From contig OZ244935.1 in assembly GCA_965222005.1 (NCBI GenBank), positions 62,001 through 126,000 of the forward strand: 64,000 nucleotides of DNA, written 5' to 3'. How positions within the stretch are numbered: position 1 is the first letter of the stretch; every line of letters starts with the position of its first letter. The position numbers and the translations under genes are program-made. This document shows, one piece after another, positions 9,753-18,687 of this stretch. The notes under the pieces were generated by a model, which saw only the letters and a program-made list of their open reading frames with translations, was not told where the DNA came from and did not search any database. Source of the DNA: CBDCTM01 sp965222005. GTDB taxonomy: Bacteria > Bacteroidota > Bacteroidia > Chitinophagales > Saprospiraceae.

Positions 9753-10810
9753 GTCATTACATCAAAAAACAACTCATTTCAAAAATAGCCCCCTGGCTGG
9801 AGACTGCCCGCCTACATCAGCTTTTTGAGCCATTTTGTGCAGGAGTCGGTCAAATTCTGACCCTCCACAGGGTGCTGCCAGAGCGCCCCGGGCCACGCAT
9901 CCACAACCATCAAAGCCTGGAGATCAGCCCCAAACAATTGGAACAAACAATCCTTTTTTATAAAAACAATGGCTATCGGTTTATCAGTCTCGATCAGCTT
10001 TACGAGGGTCTGCAGCAGCAAAATTTTGATCAGCCCTTTGTAGCATTCACCTTCGATGACGGCTACCGGGACAATCTCGTGCATGCTTACCCTATTCTGA
10101 AAAAGCACCAAATACCCTTTGCCGTTTACATTAGCACGCACTTCCCCGACCGCCAGGCGATCCTGTGGTGGTACTATCTGGAGGATTTGCTAAAGGCGCA
10201 GCGGGAAGTTCGCTTTGAGTGGAAAGGCCAAAGCCATTATTACGCATGCCAAACGGACTTTGAAAAGGAAGCCGCTTTTGATGCTATTCGCCAGTTTATC
10301 AATGCCAATTTTAGTGTAAAGGAACATGCACAACTCCTACAGCAGGTCTTTGGCGGGCTTACGGATGACCTGCTCGGCTACTGCCGGAGTGAAACATTGA
10401 GCTGGGCCGATATTCGGCAGTTGAGCCGCGACCCACTGGTGACCATTGGTGCGCACACCAGCCACCACTACCCCCTCATCCAGCTCGAAGAGCCTATGGT
10501 CTATCACGAAATCGGAGGCTCCAGAGTTCGTTTGGAAGAAGAAATTGGGCAGCCCGTGACGCATTTTGCCTATCCTTTTGGCAAAGCGATGGAAGCCTCC
10601 TGGCGGGAGTTTGAAGCCGTCAAGACTTTGGGGTTCAAAACAGCCACCACTACCCGAATGGGTAATATATTTAAGGAGCACGGGCAGTTTACGGAGTGCC
10701 TGCCACGGATCAGCCTCAATCGTGCATCTAATGAGCAAGTACTTCGTTTACAAATGAGCGGAATGTTGCCTTATTTGTACCACAAAGGAAAAAAAATCAT
10801 AACACACTGA
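9749..10810 (+). CDS. Polysaccharide deacetylase (NodB homology domain)
   Basis: This 353-residue carbohydrate esterase family 4-type protein has the metal/catalytic motif FTFDDGYRDN (around residue 98), the His-rich motif IGAHTSHHYPL (around residue 235) and a later FAYPFGK motif. Such enzymes remove acetyl groups from N-acetylated sugars in glycans. No signal peptide is evident, so it probably acts on a cytoplasmic lipid-linked or nucleotide-linked intermediate. The start overlaps the stop of the preceding glycosyltransferase. Confidence 0.88.
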   Translation: MSHYIKKQLISKIAPWLETARLHQLFEPFCAGVGQILTLHRVLPERPGPRIHNHQSLEISPKQLEQTILFYKNNGYRFISLDQLYEGLQQQNFDQPFVAFTFDDGYRDNLVHAYPILKKHQIPFAVYISTHFPDRQAILWWYYLEDLLKAQREVRFEWKGQSHYYACQTDFEKEAAFDAIRQFINANFSVKEHAQLLQQVFGGLTDDLLGYCRSETLSWADIRQLSRDPLVTIGAHTSHHYPLIQLEEPMVYHEIGGSRVRLEEEIGQPVTHFAYPFGKAMEASWREFEAVKTLGFKTATTTRMGNIFKEHGQFTECLPRISLNRASNEQVLRLQMSGMLPYLYHKGKKIITH

Positions 10811-10839
10811 TAATCTGAAAATTATATATTTTAATTAAT

Positions 10840-11823
10840 ATGGATTCTCAAAAACCAACTCTCAGCGTAATCATTGCCACCTACAATAGAGGTGATCTGA
10901 TCGCCACTGCTTTGGATAGCGTACTTGCCCAAAGTTTTAAGGATTTGGAGATCATCGTTGTCAATAATGGTTGCACCGATCACACAGCGGAAGTACTCAA
11001 AAGATATGAGAGGCACGAAAAGATCCGGCTCTTCACCTTGCCGGTGAATAAGGGCTGGCAACGCGGCTACAACTTCGCCTTTGATCAGATACGCGGAGAG
11101 TGGTTCTCCCTTATTGGTGACGACGATCGGCTAGAGCCAAAGGCGTATGAGATCATGCTGAGAGTACCCGATGAAGTGGATCCCACCATTGATGCTGTAA
11201 CGGCTAATACTTTTGATGTACGCACCGGCCAGATGGGTGGTTTTGGACTGGATCGCGATCAGTATCTGCCCTTGGAAAAAATAGTGAAGCAAACCAGCGG
11301 AGAGTTTTTTGGTATCACCAAAACCAGCCTACTGGGCGATAAGCGCTACAATGAAAACCTTCCTGGCGATTCAGATACTTTTTATTATAAAATTGACGCC
11401 ATTGCCAATCGGTACTACATCCACCAGGCTCTGAGACAATGGGGCACCCTGAATGTAGAGAATGAATCCACCCGCTATCGCTATCATGATCTTTCGTATC
11501 GTATAAAACTTTACCGGGAATTGCTCAATGAGCCTTTTTACTGGGAAGTACTCAAAAAACACAACTCGCGCCAATATCTGGCCCGTTGCCTGCGCGGCCT
11601 GTTTTTCCAAAAAATAGATGCCAATTGGGAAGCTTCGAAAAGGTATTTTGAGATGGGAAAACAGACGCCTTCGAGAAGCCCAAAACGCCTCTTGTTCTAT
11701 CTTTTAAATATTTCGCCTGCCTCCCTACTACAAAAAATGTATCAGTGGAGCGGCCACAATGCAATAGGCAGTTTTATATCAACATTGTTGGTAAGACGAT
11801 ATACCACCATAAAGGGCAAGTAA
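10840..11823 (+). CDS. Glycosyltransferase family 2
   Basis: The 327-residue GT-A protein begins LSVIIATYNRGDLIATALDSVLAQSFKDLEIIVVNNGCTDHT, the canonical GT2 N-terminus. The nucleotide-sugar/metal motif appears as LIGDDDRLEP at about residue 90. It has no transmembrane segment. It follows the deacetylase by 29 bases in the same operon and probably adds one sugar to the same glycan. Confidence 0.9.
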   Translation: MDSQKPTLSVIIATYNRGDLIATALDSVLAQSFKDLEIIVVNNGCTDHTAEVLKRYERHEKIRLFTLPVNKGWQRGYNFAFDQIRGEWFSLIGDDDRLEPKAYEIMLRVPDEVDPTIDAVTANTFDVRTGQMGGFGLDRDQYLPLEKIVKQTSGEFFGITKTSLLGDKRYNENLPGDSDTFYYKIDAIANRYYIHQALRQWGTLNVENESTRYRYHDLSYRIKLYRELLNEPFYWEVLKKHNSRQYLARCLRGLFFQKIDANWEASKRYFEMGKQTPSRSPKRLLFYLLNISPASLLQKMYQWSGHNAIGSFISTLLVRRYTTIKGK

Positions 11824-11849
11824 TTCAATCACTAAACAAGATCAATCCG

Positions 11850-13013
11850 ATGAGCAAGCACTGTTATCTTTGCGGCAGTAACCAAACTACTAACTTTCTT
11901 CACCTTCCCTCAGTCCCTACACAGGATGGCATCATGAGCGAGTCGGCCCGATCTGCCCAATCAGCCGTGATGGGCAGCATTCAGCTGCGCTTCTGCCAGC
12001 ATTGCCACTATATTAGCAATGAAGGCTATGATGCTGAAAAGATCAGCTTTGCCACCTATGATTTTTCGCTCGATCATTCGCCACTCTTCCGCCAATATAT
12101 CGATGAGCTTTGTACTCACCTTATCGCCAAGTACAATTTACAGCACAAAACCATTCTCGATATCGGCTGCGGCGATGGTGAGTTTCTTAAAACGCTTTGC
12201 CGAATGGGTCAAAACAAAGGCATAGGGATCGATCCAGGCTTCGATCATTCTAAAAGAAAGGTTGATCCGGTGCTCGACATCCGCTTTGTTCAGGATTACT
12301 ACGACGAGTCGAGCAAAGAGCTGCAAGCCGATTTTATCAGTTGCCGCCTGGTCATTGACTTGCTCGGCGAGCCGATCCAATTTCTCAAAACAGTGCGAAA
12401 AAACCTCGATAATCAGCCTAACACATACGTATTTTTCGAAGTACCCAACGCGCGTTACACCTTCGACGAGCGCATCATCTGGAATGTGGTGTATGAACAC
12501 CGATCCTGGTTTGTGGATACCTCCTTCAAAAAACTATTCGAAATTTGTGGCTTCGAAGTAATTGAAACGATGCTGTTATGGCATGATGAATTTTTGGGAA
12601 TTGTGGCCAAGCCCGCTTCTCCCAAGCCGCTAAACGGCAAGGCCAATGATGTGGCTTTTGCCAAAAGCATCCAGGCTTTTGGTGATGACTTCAACACTAT
12701 GCTCAATGAAAGTCGTACAAGAATCGAGCGCATCCGGAGGCAGCAAACCAAAACTATTGGCTGGGGAGCCGGCGCACGAGCCCTCACTTTTTTCAACCTT
12801 TTCAATTTGACCAAAGAGGTCCCCTACATTGTGGATATCAATCTCAAACGCCACGACAAGTATCTACCCGGTAGCGCCCAGCAAATCGTAGCTCCCAAAT
12901 TTATTCATACCTATCAGCCCGAACTCGTCATTATCACCAATCCTACTTATGCCAAAGAGATCAAAACCCAAGTGTACGAGCTGGGATTGAGCCCGGATTT
13001 TTGGGTGTTGTGA
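11850..13013 (+). CDS. Class I SAM-dependent methyltransferase with zinc-binding N-terminus and C-methyltransferase C-domain
   Basis: The 387-residue protein starts MSKHCYLCGSNQ. I preferred this start to one 105 bases upstream, which would overlap the preceding gene. Two Cys pairs (CYLCGS and FCQHCHYI) form the putative zinc site typical of sugar C-methyltransferases such as the TylC3/NovU group. The SAM-binding motif ILDIGCGDGEFLKTL follows, and the C-terminal domain contains TIGWGAGARALTFFNLF and ends YVIDINLKRHDKYLPGS-like before HTYQPELVIITNPTYAKEI. A role in making a branched or methylated sugar for the operon's glycan is inferred from family and context. The accessory region begins just after it. 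Confidence 0.85.
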   Translation: MSKHCYLCGSNQTTNFLHLPSVPTQDGIMSESARSAQSAVMGSIQLRFCQHCHYISNEGYDAEKISFATYDFSLDHSPLFRQYIDELCTHLIAKYNLQHKTILDIGCGDGEFLKTLCRMGQNKGIGIDPGFDHSKRKVDPVLDIRFVQDYYDESSKELQADFISCRLVIDLLGEPIQFLKTVRKNLDNQPNTYVFFEVPNARYTFDERIIWNVVYEHRSWFVDTSFKKLFEICGFEVIETMLLWHDEFLGIVAKPASPKPLNGKANDVAFAKSIQAFGDDFNTMLNESRTRIERIRRQQTKTIGWGAGARALTFFNLFNLTKEVPYIVDINLKRHDKYLPGSAQQIVAPKFIHTYQPELVIITNPTYAKEIKTQVYELGLSPDFWVL

Positions 13014-13089
13014 GATAGGGGGGGCGCAAATTTTTAGATGAGCAGACCTGTAGTGGGCTTAGGTAGTTTTCGTTCAGTTAGTTCTAAGT

Positions 13090-13141
13090 GGTGTTAAATC
13101 CGACTAAGTCGTACTAAGTAGAGTCCGAAAAAGTCGTATTA
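13090..13141. repeat. Left terminal inverted repeat of the 1.4-kb IS
   Basis: It begins GGTGTTAAATCCGACTAAGT and matches the reverse complement of 17180-17230 without mismatch over 51 bases; the outermost base differs. Within it, CTAAGTCGTACTAAGT is a repeated half-site. Confidence 0.85.
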
Positions 13142-13176
13142 ACTTTTGGCCCAAAAGAGGGACAAAAAAAGATCAA

Positions 13177-13353
13177 ATGACAAGTCTGGAACAAAGGGAT
13201 CAAATCAAGCACCTGGTAAAAGAAGGCGTAAAAGCTCCTCAGATTGCCTCCCAGCTAGGAATATCTGTTCATACGGTACGTAAGTGGCGACAGATCCTAA
13301 AAAAAGGGGTTCGTTACACTCAGCGATGGGTCGGCCCAAAACTGGGGCGATGA
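13177..13353 (+). CDS. Transposase helix-turn-helix subunit (orfA), upstream of a -1 frameshift site
   Basis: A 58-codon frame starting MTSLEQRDQIKHLVKEG. It contains a helix-turn-helix (APQIASQLGISVHTVRKWRQIL) that would bind the IS ends. At its end, codons CTA AAA AAA GGG give the heptamer A AAA AAA G (13299-13305), a classical -1 ribosomal slippage site. A one-base slip continues in the frame KKRGSLHSAMGRPK of the catalytic part. The arrangement is that of IS1/IS3-type elements, where the fusion protein is the active transposase. Confidence 0.7.
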   Translation: MTSLEQRDQIKHLVKEGVKAPQIASQLGISVHTVRKWRQILKKGVRYTQRWVGPKLGR

Positions 13354-14362
13354 GCAGTTTTCCAAAAGCTTTGCAAGATCAAGTTAAGGCCATGCGGGGC
13401 AAACAGGAAGGTTGGGGCCCAACTACCATTCTTACTGAATTGCAGTTGGATAAAAAATGGGCCACTACGAAACTTCCAAGCACAAGCGTCATTGGCGCAT
13501 TTTTAAAGCAAGAAGGCCTCAGTAGGAGTTATGAGCCCAATTCCCCATTGCCGATACCAGCGTGTAAAAAAGCTAAACGCTGTCATAGTCTTTGGCAAAT
13601 CGATGGTCAAGGCAATACTTATGTGGATGGTATCGGAGCCATCGCTATGTTAAATGCCAAAGATGTTCACTCCAGCTTATATGTGGCTGATTTTCCAGCC
13701 AGGATGACAAGCATGCAGGGACATCCCAACACGAGTGATTATCAAACAGCGATGCGTTTAGGCTTCCTCCACCATGGTTTGCCCAGCAGGGTACAAAGTG
13801 ATCATGCCAGTGTTTTTTATGAAAACAAAAGCAAATCGCCTTTTCCTACACTGTTTTGTTTGTGGCTGATCAGTTTAGGTATTCAACCTTGCTTTAGTCG
13901 GGTCAATCAGCCCACGGACCAAGGCACCGTGGAAAGAGCCCACCAAACCGTTTTCAACCAAGTGTTGCTGAGAAAAGACGGGTTCAAAAACTGGGAACAC
14001 CTCTTTGAGTGCTGTCAAAAAAGACGCCAAAGGCTCAATGAATTTATTCCCAGTACCGCTACTGATAATCTGCCGCCATTGAAAAAATATCCACAGGCTA
14101 AGCACTCTGGACGTTTTTATCATCCCCATCGGGAAGCTCAGATGATCAGCTTGAGTCGCGTTTGGGCTTTCCTGGCCAAGGGCAAATAGTATAGAAAAGT
14201 AGCTGGCAATCGAACCATCTGTTTAGGTGGCCAGGTCTATTACATCCCACAGGTAAAACCCAAAGAACAGTTGATCATTACTTTTTGTAATCGAAAAAAA
14301 CAACTCTTGTTCCAGAATGACAAAGAACTTGTGATTCATCAAACGCCTATTAAAGGCATTAC
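13284..14362 (+). pseudogene. Transposase catalytic part (DDE/integrase core), interrupted by UAG and by IS21
   Basis: The catalytic frame carries an integrase-type core: LWQIDGQGNTYVDG (first Asp), RVQSDHASVFYEN (second Asp) and DQGTVERAHQTV (Glu). An in-frame TAG at 14187-14189 stops it after LAKGK. The frame then continues open (YRKVAGNRTICLGGQVYYIP...) to the IS21 insertion at 14363, and resumes in frame after it (17090-17207). The full frame would therefore reach from the slippage site into the right inverted repeat. The UAG plus the insertion suggest an inactive copy, although the UAG could be read through. Confidence 0.75.
14356..14362. repeat. 7-bp target duplication of IS21 element A (left copy)
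   Basis: GCATTAC here is repeated at 17083-17089, immediately outside both ends of the element. Confidence 0.85.
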
Positions 14363-14370
14363 TGTAAAAT

Positions 14371-14547
14371 CCGGCCATACTGACCCACCCATTTCGGAGT
14401 TGTTGACCCACCCCCAATTAGGGCAAATGTTAGTAACATTTCGGTCATACTGACCCACCTAAGCTTGTTAGGAGGAGCCGTCATTCCGGCATATTGACCC
14501 CCTTGATTTGTTTTAGGCGACTGTCATTCCGGCGTACTGACCCGCCT
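14371..14547. repeat. Multiple terminal transposase-binding repeats of IS21 element A
   Basis: Five copies of a roughly 22-bp unit with consensus WTTCCGGNNATACTGACCCACC lie at about 14371-14390, 14391-14413, 14438-14460, 14482-14503 and 14525-14547. Two inverted copies are at the right end (about 17034-17078). IS21 elements typically carry several such subterminal IstA-binding sites. Confidence 0.8.
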
Positions 14548-14619
14548 TATATATAGTGGATACTTACGATTAAATAGCCATGTTCGCAGTTTTTTTCAAG
14601 CAAAAAAACGGTCAAGAAC

Positions 14620-16185
14620 ATGGGACAATTTAAACGTATGGATCAAGTAAGAACGATTATTAAAACCTATATCAGCACGAGTTCTCTTCGCGCCACAGCA
14701 AGTAGATTACAAGTTTCTAAAAACACAGTGAAGCATTATGTAAGACTTGGGAAAGCCTTTGATGAAGATCTTGCGCGAGTTCTTTCATTGGACGATTCCG
14801 CTTTCACTGCGGTGTTTTATCCCTCTAAAAATACAGTGGCTGAACAACGAAAAGAGGCTTTTAAAAGTAAGATTGATGATTGGATAAAAGAATTAAAACG
14901 AGTGGGTGTAACTCGCTATTTATTGTGGGAGGAGTACATCGAAGAACACCCAGATGGTTATAGTTACACTCAATTTTGTGAACACTTTAAACGCGAGATA
15001 GGACGACGAGATTTGACGATTAGCTTAGCGCACCAAGCAGGTAATGTCATGCAAGTAGACTTCGCTGGAAAGAAAATGCGATGGGTAGATTTAACTACTG
15101 GAGAAGTTCATGAATGCGAAGTTTTGGTAGCGGTGATGCCACATAGTCAATATACTTTTGCCATCGCACTTCCCTCTCAAAAGGTAGCTGACTTTATTTA
15201 TGGATTAAATCAAGCGCTTCTTTTTTTCGGTAAACTACCTCAAGTTATTTTATCCGATAATCTAAAATCATATGTTAGTCGAGCTGATAAATACGAACCT
15301 ACTTTTAATGAATTATGTGTACAATTAGCTGCACATTATCAGCTCGATTTAAGTGCCACTCGCGTTGGAAAACCCAAAGATAAAGCGAGTGTAGAAAACA
15401 TGGTGAATACGGTTTACAGACGCATTTATGCTCCATTGAGAAACGAGACTTTTCATAGTATAGAGGAGTTAAATGCAGCAATCACAGAGCAGCTAAGCCA
15501 ACATAATAATAAACCCTATCAACAAAAACAAGGTACACGCAAAAGTGTTTTTGAAGCTTTTGAATTGCCTGTAATGAGATCACTCCCTTGTGATCTGTTT
15601 GAACTTAAAAAGACCATCACACCTCAAGTTAGAAGGAACTATCATGTTTTTCTAGGAGAGGACAAAGCTTTTTACTCTGTCCCTTTTCAATATGCAAAAC
15701 AACAAGCGACCGTCATTTACACCTCAAAAAATGTAGAGGTATATATTGATAATCAACGGGTTGCAACTCACAAGCGAGTTTACTACACCGGGTCACAACA
15801 GTACCAGACAAAAATGGAACATATGCCTCGGTCGCACAGGGAGTGGAAAAAAGCAAAAGGCTTTGATGCCGCTTATTTTCTTAGTCAGGCTGAGCAAATA
15901 GGTCCTGCTACTCGCTGGGCTATCCAGCATATTCTACTCTCCAGAATCCATGAAGCCCAATCTTATGGTAGCTGCCAAGGTATTTTAGGTTTTGCAAAAA
16001 AGTATAATTCTGAACGTTTGGAGCGAGCTGCTCTTCGTTGCCAAAAAGCAGATAAGGCAAGCTATTACATGATCAAAAATATCTTAGTTCGAAAACTCGA
16101 CACCGTTGATGATCAACTTGAATTATTTGACTCACTCACAATAGGGGAACACGAAAATATAAGAGGCCCTGAGGCTTATCAATAG
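14620..16185 (+). CDS. istA: IS21-family transposase IstA
   Basis: The 521-residue protein begins with a helix-turn-helix (SLRATASRLQVSKNTVKHYVRLG). This is followed by an integrase core with VMQVDFAGKKMRW (first Asp), VILSDNLKSYVS (second Asp) and KPKDKASVENMVNTVYRRI (Glu). The C-terminal beta-rich domain includes HVFLGEDKAFYSVPFQY. It is 87 bases upstream of istB, the normal partner that regulates target choice. Length and order fit the family; no frameshift or truncation is seen. Confidence 0.95.
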   Translation: MGQFKRMDQVRTIIKTYISTSSLRATASRLQVSKNTVKHYVRLGKAFDEDLARVLSLDDSAFTAVFYPSKNTVAEQRKEAFKSKIDDWIKELKRVGVTRYLLWEEYIEEHPDGYSYTQFCEHFKREIGRRDLTISLAHQAGNVMQVDFAGKKMRWVDLTTGEVHECEVLVAVMPHSQYTFAIALPSQKVADFIYGLNQALLFFGKLPQVILSDNLKSYVSRADKYEPTFNELCVQLAAHYQLDLSATRVGKPKDKASVENMVNTVYRRIYAPLRNETFHSIEELNAAITEQLSQHNNKPYQQKQGTRKSVFEAFELPVMRSLPCDLFELKKTITPQVRRNYHVFLGEDKAFYSVPFQYAKQQATVIYTSKNVEVYIDNQRVATHKRVYYTGSQQYQTKMEHMPRSHREWKKAKGFDAAYFLSQAEQIGPATRWAIQHILLSRIHEAQSYGSCQGILGFAKKYNSERLERAALRCQKADKASYYMIKNILVRKLDTVDDQLELFDSLTIGEHENIRGPEAYQ

Positions 16186-16272
16186 GTATCTATTGAACTC
16201 AATAACATTTATTTTTTAACTACTCCCTTAGATAATATAAAATTATAAAGGGATATAAAACAATCAATAATT

Positions 16273-17007
16273 ATGAAAAACGGATCTCTGGAAATTATGA
16301 GAATGCTAAAATTAACAGGCATGGCGGATGCTTACGAGGCAGCTCTTGGATTACCAATCAACCAGCAAGCAGACGCACATGAAATGATTGCCAATCTGAT
16401 TGATGCAGAAAAACAGCATCGTTGGCACAAGCGAATGAAAATGTTTTTAAGACTCTCCAAACTTCGTTATCAAGCCAACATTCAAGACATCGATTGTTCT
16501 AAAACAAGAAATCTCTCCAAGGAAAAATTAATGCTCCTTGCAGACTGTGCTTACCTCGACCGAGGAGAAAATGTTTTGATTACCGGCGCCACTGGTTGTG
16601 GTAAATCATACCTGGCTTGCGCTTTAGGAAATAACGCTTGTGTCAATGGATACCGAACACTTTACTTTAACATGAATCGATTCACCGAACAGATCGCTTT
16701 AGCCAAAACAGACGGCACCTTAATCAAGTGGATGGACAGATTAAAAAAAGCTAAACTCATCATCTTTGATGACTTTGGATTACAACCCATCACACATCAG
16801 GTAAAGTTAATCTTGTTACAGATTTTGGAAGACCGTTACGAAAACGCCGCTACTATTATTTGCTCTCAACTGCCAGTGAGTAAATGGCACCAATATTTTA
16901 ATGAACCAACTTTGGCAGATGCCATCCTTGACCGGATCGTCCCCAAAGCACATCGAATAGAATTAAAAGGAAAAAGTTTAAGGAAACCTATAAATCAACT
17001 ATCTTAG
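16273..17007 (+). CDS. istB: IS21-family ATPase IstB
   Basis: The 244-residue AAA+ ATPase has Walker A GATGCGKSYLACALG (around residue 108), Walker B KLIIFDDFGLQP, the sensor segment ATIICSQLPVSKWHQYF and the typical IstB ending DRIVPKAHRIELKGKSLRK. IstB oligomerises on target DNA and stimulates IstA. The gene is the second of the istA-istB pair. Confidence 0.95.
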   Translation: MKNGSLEIMRMLKLTGMADAYEAALGLPINQQADAHEMIANLIDAEKQHRWHKRMKMFLRLSKLRYQANIQDIDCSKTRNLSKEKLMLLADCAYLDRGENVLITGATGCGKSYLACALGNNACVNGYRTLYFNMNRFTEQIALAKTDGTLIKWMDRLKKAKLIIFDDFGLQPITHQVKLILLQILEDRYENAATIICSQLPVSKWHQYFNEPTLADAILDRIVPKAHRIELKGKSLRKPINQLS

Positions 17008-17089
17008 CATCATTGAAATCGTAAGTTATCCACATGGGTCAATGACTCCGAAATGGGTGGGTCAGCAACTCCGGAATTTGCAGCATTAC

Positions 17090-17207
17090 CGTTGAATCCC
17101 TTATGAGAAATTTAGAGCACTTGGCTCGTTTTCCCGCTTTACAGCTTGAGCTGCCATTTGATTGGATAGCTCAAAAAACTAATACGACTTTTTCGGACTC
17201 TACTTAG
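17090..17207 (+). pseudogene. 3' remnant of the 1.4-kb IS transposase
   Basis: Directly after the second GCATTAC copy the frame reads VESLMRNLEHLARF, PALQLELPFDWIAQ and stops at 17205-17207 inside the right inverted repeat. It is in frame with the part before the IS21 insertion once 2727 bases are removed. Confidence 0.7.
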
Positions 17208-17280
17208 TACGACTTAGTCGGATTTAACACATCTAAGTTCTATTGAAATATCCTAAAACCGCACGTCGTCTCCACCGACC

Positions 17281-17290
17281 GTTGTGTGTC
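17281..17290. repeat. attC-like R'-type end (GTTGTGTGTC), presumed cassette start
   Basis: GTTGTGTGTC is the exact complement of GACACACAAC at 24132-24141, right after the membrane glycosyltransferase gene. In integron cassettes the first bases come from the cassette's own attC and are complementary to its R'' end. The two pieces would therefore delimit one cassette carrying 22094-24128 plus the IS110 nest. The 120 bases around it are otherwise featureless. Confidence 0.4.
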
Positions 17291-17434
17291 ATTCCTTAGA
17301 TCCGACACTTTCAAAATCACAAAACCTAATCTAGTAATTTTTCCAGAGCGGATTGATTTCCCTAGCTAACGAAGAGTTCATATCTTATTCCTGGCTCTAT
17401 CAGAGACCGGTTTTTTTAATGGCACCTCTGAAAT

Positions 17435-17558
17435 CCTGATACTTATCGGGATGAGCAAGTCCCAGCGTCATTCTGGTACGAGAAGTAAAAAGTCCTGACG
17501 CTGCTGTCAGGACAGTTGATAAATTTCAATGGTGGTACTGACGATACTGTCAGTAACC
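17435..17558 (+). ncRNA. Candidate structured RNA (bridge RNA-like) in IS110 left end
   Basis: Three hairpins lie in the non-coding left end of the IS110-family element. They are CCTGATA..TATCGGG (17435-17450), GTCCTGAC gctgct GTCAGGAC (17492-17513, perfect 8 bp) and GGTACTGAC gatact GTCAGTAACC (17534-17558, one bulge). The last two share the form CTGACGNNNCTGTCAG. IS110-group elements encode a bridge RNA in this position that pairs with target and donor DNA. Position and structure fit, but I could not find guide sequences matching the proposed junctions, so this is an inference. Confidence 0.4.
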
Positions 17559-17634
17559 CCGATCAGAATAATTTTCAATAATAAAGATACTTCTTGATAG
17601 AGCTTTTTTCTAAATCTTTTAAAACTATTTGCAG

Positions 17635-18599
17635 ATGGGAAGAAAAAAGAAGTTATCCATGAAAATCATCAATCTCAATTGTGCTGGTATTGATGTAGGA
17701 AGCCGATCACACTATGTTGCCATTGGCCAGGAGCTCAAGGATGTAAAACAGTTTGGTGTTTACGCTCAAGATTTAACTGACCTTGCCAATTGGCTTAAGC
17801 AAAACAAAGTCACTTCTGTCGCTATGGAGTCGACAGGAACTTATTGGCAGAACCTCTTTGTAGAATTAATTAATTAATTCAGGATTCAAAGTAATTTTGA
17901 CTTGTGGTAAATTCACCAAGAACATCAATCGAAAGAAAACCGACGTATTGGATTGCCAGTGGATACAAAAAATGCACTCTTTGGGTTTGTTGCCTTCTTC
18001 ATTCTTACCAGACGAAACAACTGAAAGATTAAGAACACTATGCAGACATCGAGCAAACATGATTGCACAGAAAGCTGACTGTTCCCACAAAATGCAGAAG
18101 TTTCTTAAGTGGCTGAATTTCAGGTTGGATGTAGTAGTTCGCGATGTTACAGGATTAACTGGAATGAAAATTATCAAAGATATCTGCGCTGGAAATCTTG
18201 ATCCCAAATCTCTCGCAAATCATAGACATTACAATTGTAAAAAATCGAAAGAAGAAATAGCGAAAGCTTTGGTTTCAAATAAAAGGAAAGATTACTTGTT
18301 CGGACTCAGACAAGAGTTTGATAGACATGAATTTTACAAATCAAAAATAGAAGACTGCGATAAAGAAATTGTCAAATTTCTCAACGAAGTAATTGAAGCC
18401 AAGGATATTGTAGTAGATGACTTGCCAGAGAAAAAACCAGATAAAAGACTCAATAAGAACTCATTAAGAGGGATCAACTTAAATATTGTGGCTTACCAAT
18501 ATTTTGACGGAGTGGATTTGCTCACCATTCCTGGAGTGAGTTATTCAACAGTACTGACATTCATGAGTGAAATTGGCCCTGATGGAATCAAGAAGTTTT
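17635..18599 (+). pseudogene. IS110-family transposase, N-terminal and middle part (frameshifted)
   Basis: The first part reads MGRKKKLSMKIINLNCAGID then VGSRSHYVAIG (RuvC-like first acidic residue) and VAMESTGTYWQNLFVELIN (catalytic Glu). It then hits a stop within the palindromic tract GAATTAATTAATTAATTC (17863-17880). Removing four bases of this TTAA repeat restores the frame into SGFKVILTCGKFTKNINRKK and TDVLDCQWIQKMHSLGLL, with the second acidic pair. The frame is cut again at 18599 by the inserted IS; its remaining C-terminus is at 21486-21931. Confidence 0.85.
18592..18599. repeat. 8-bp target duplication of the middle IS (left copy)
   Basis: GAAGTTTT here is repeated at 21478-21485. 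Joining the two sides restores the IS110 transposase as GIKKFSSAKKFASWL. Confidence 0.85.
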
Positions 18600-18687
18600 C
18601 TGATTGTAACGTTTTGCGTTGATAAATAAAAAAAGCCACTGAAAATGCTTATGTTTTAAGTGTAACTAATAAAACGAAACAAAATCA

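Larger units (their letters stand above)
14363..17082 (+). mobile_element. IS21-family element A
   Basis: The 2720-bp element has related ends (TGTAAAATCCGG on the left, TGCAAATTCCGG on the right in reverse complement) and flanking 7-bp duplications GCATTAC. It encodes the two-gene istA-istB set typical of IS21. It has inserted in the transposase gene of the 1.4-kb IS without disturbing its reading frame apart from the insertion itself. Both genes are intact, so it may be active. Confidence 0.93.
13090..17231 (+). mobile_element. DDE insertion sequence (about 1.4 kb), split by an IS21-family element
   Basis: The element is bounded by terminal inverted repeats that match perfectly over 51 bp (13091-13141 against 17180-17230; each starts GTGTTAAATCC and ends TCGTATTA). 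It is flanked by a 7-bp direct repeat TCTAAGT (13083-13089 and 17232-17238), consistent with a target duplication. Subtracting the inner IS21 element and its 7-bp duplication leaves 1415 bp with one interrupted transposase. I could not assign an IS family with confidence; the integrase-type core suggests the IS3/IS481 neighbourhood. Confidence 0.85.

Noticed and set aside
14371..14547. Regularly spaced short repeats suggesting a CRISPR array
   Set aside because: The repeats are variable and irregularly spaced, are matched at the other end of the same element in inverse orientation, and fit IS21 transposase-binding sites. No cas gene is present.
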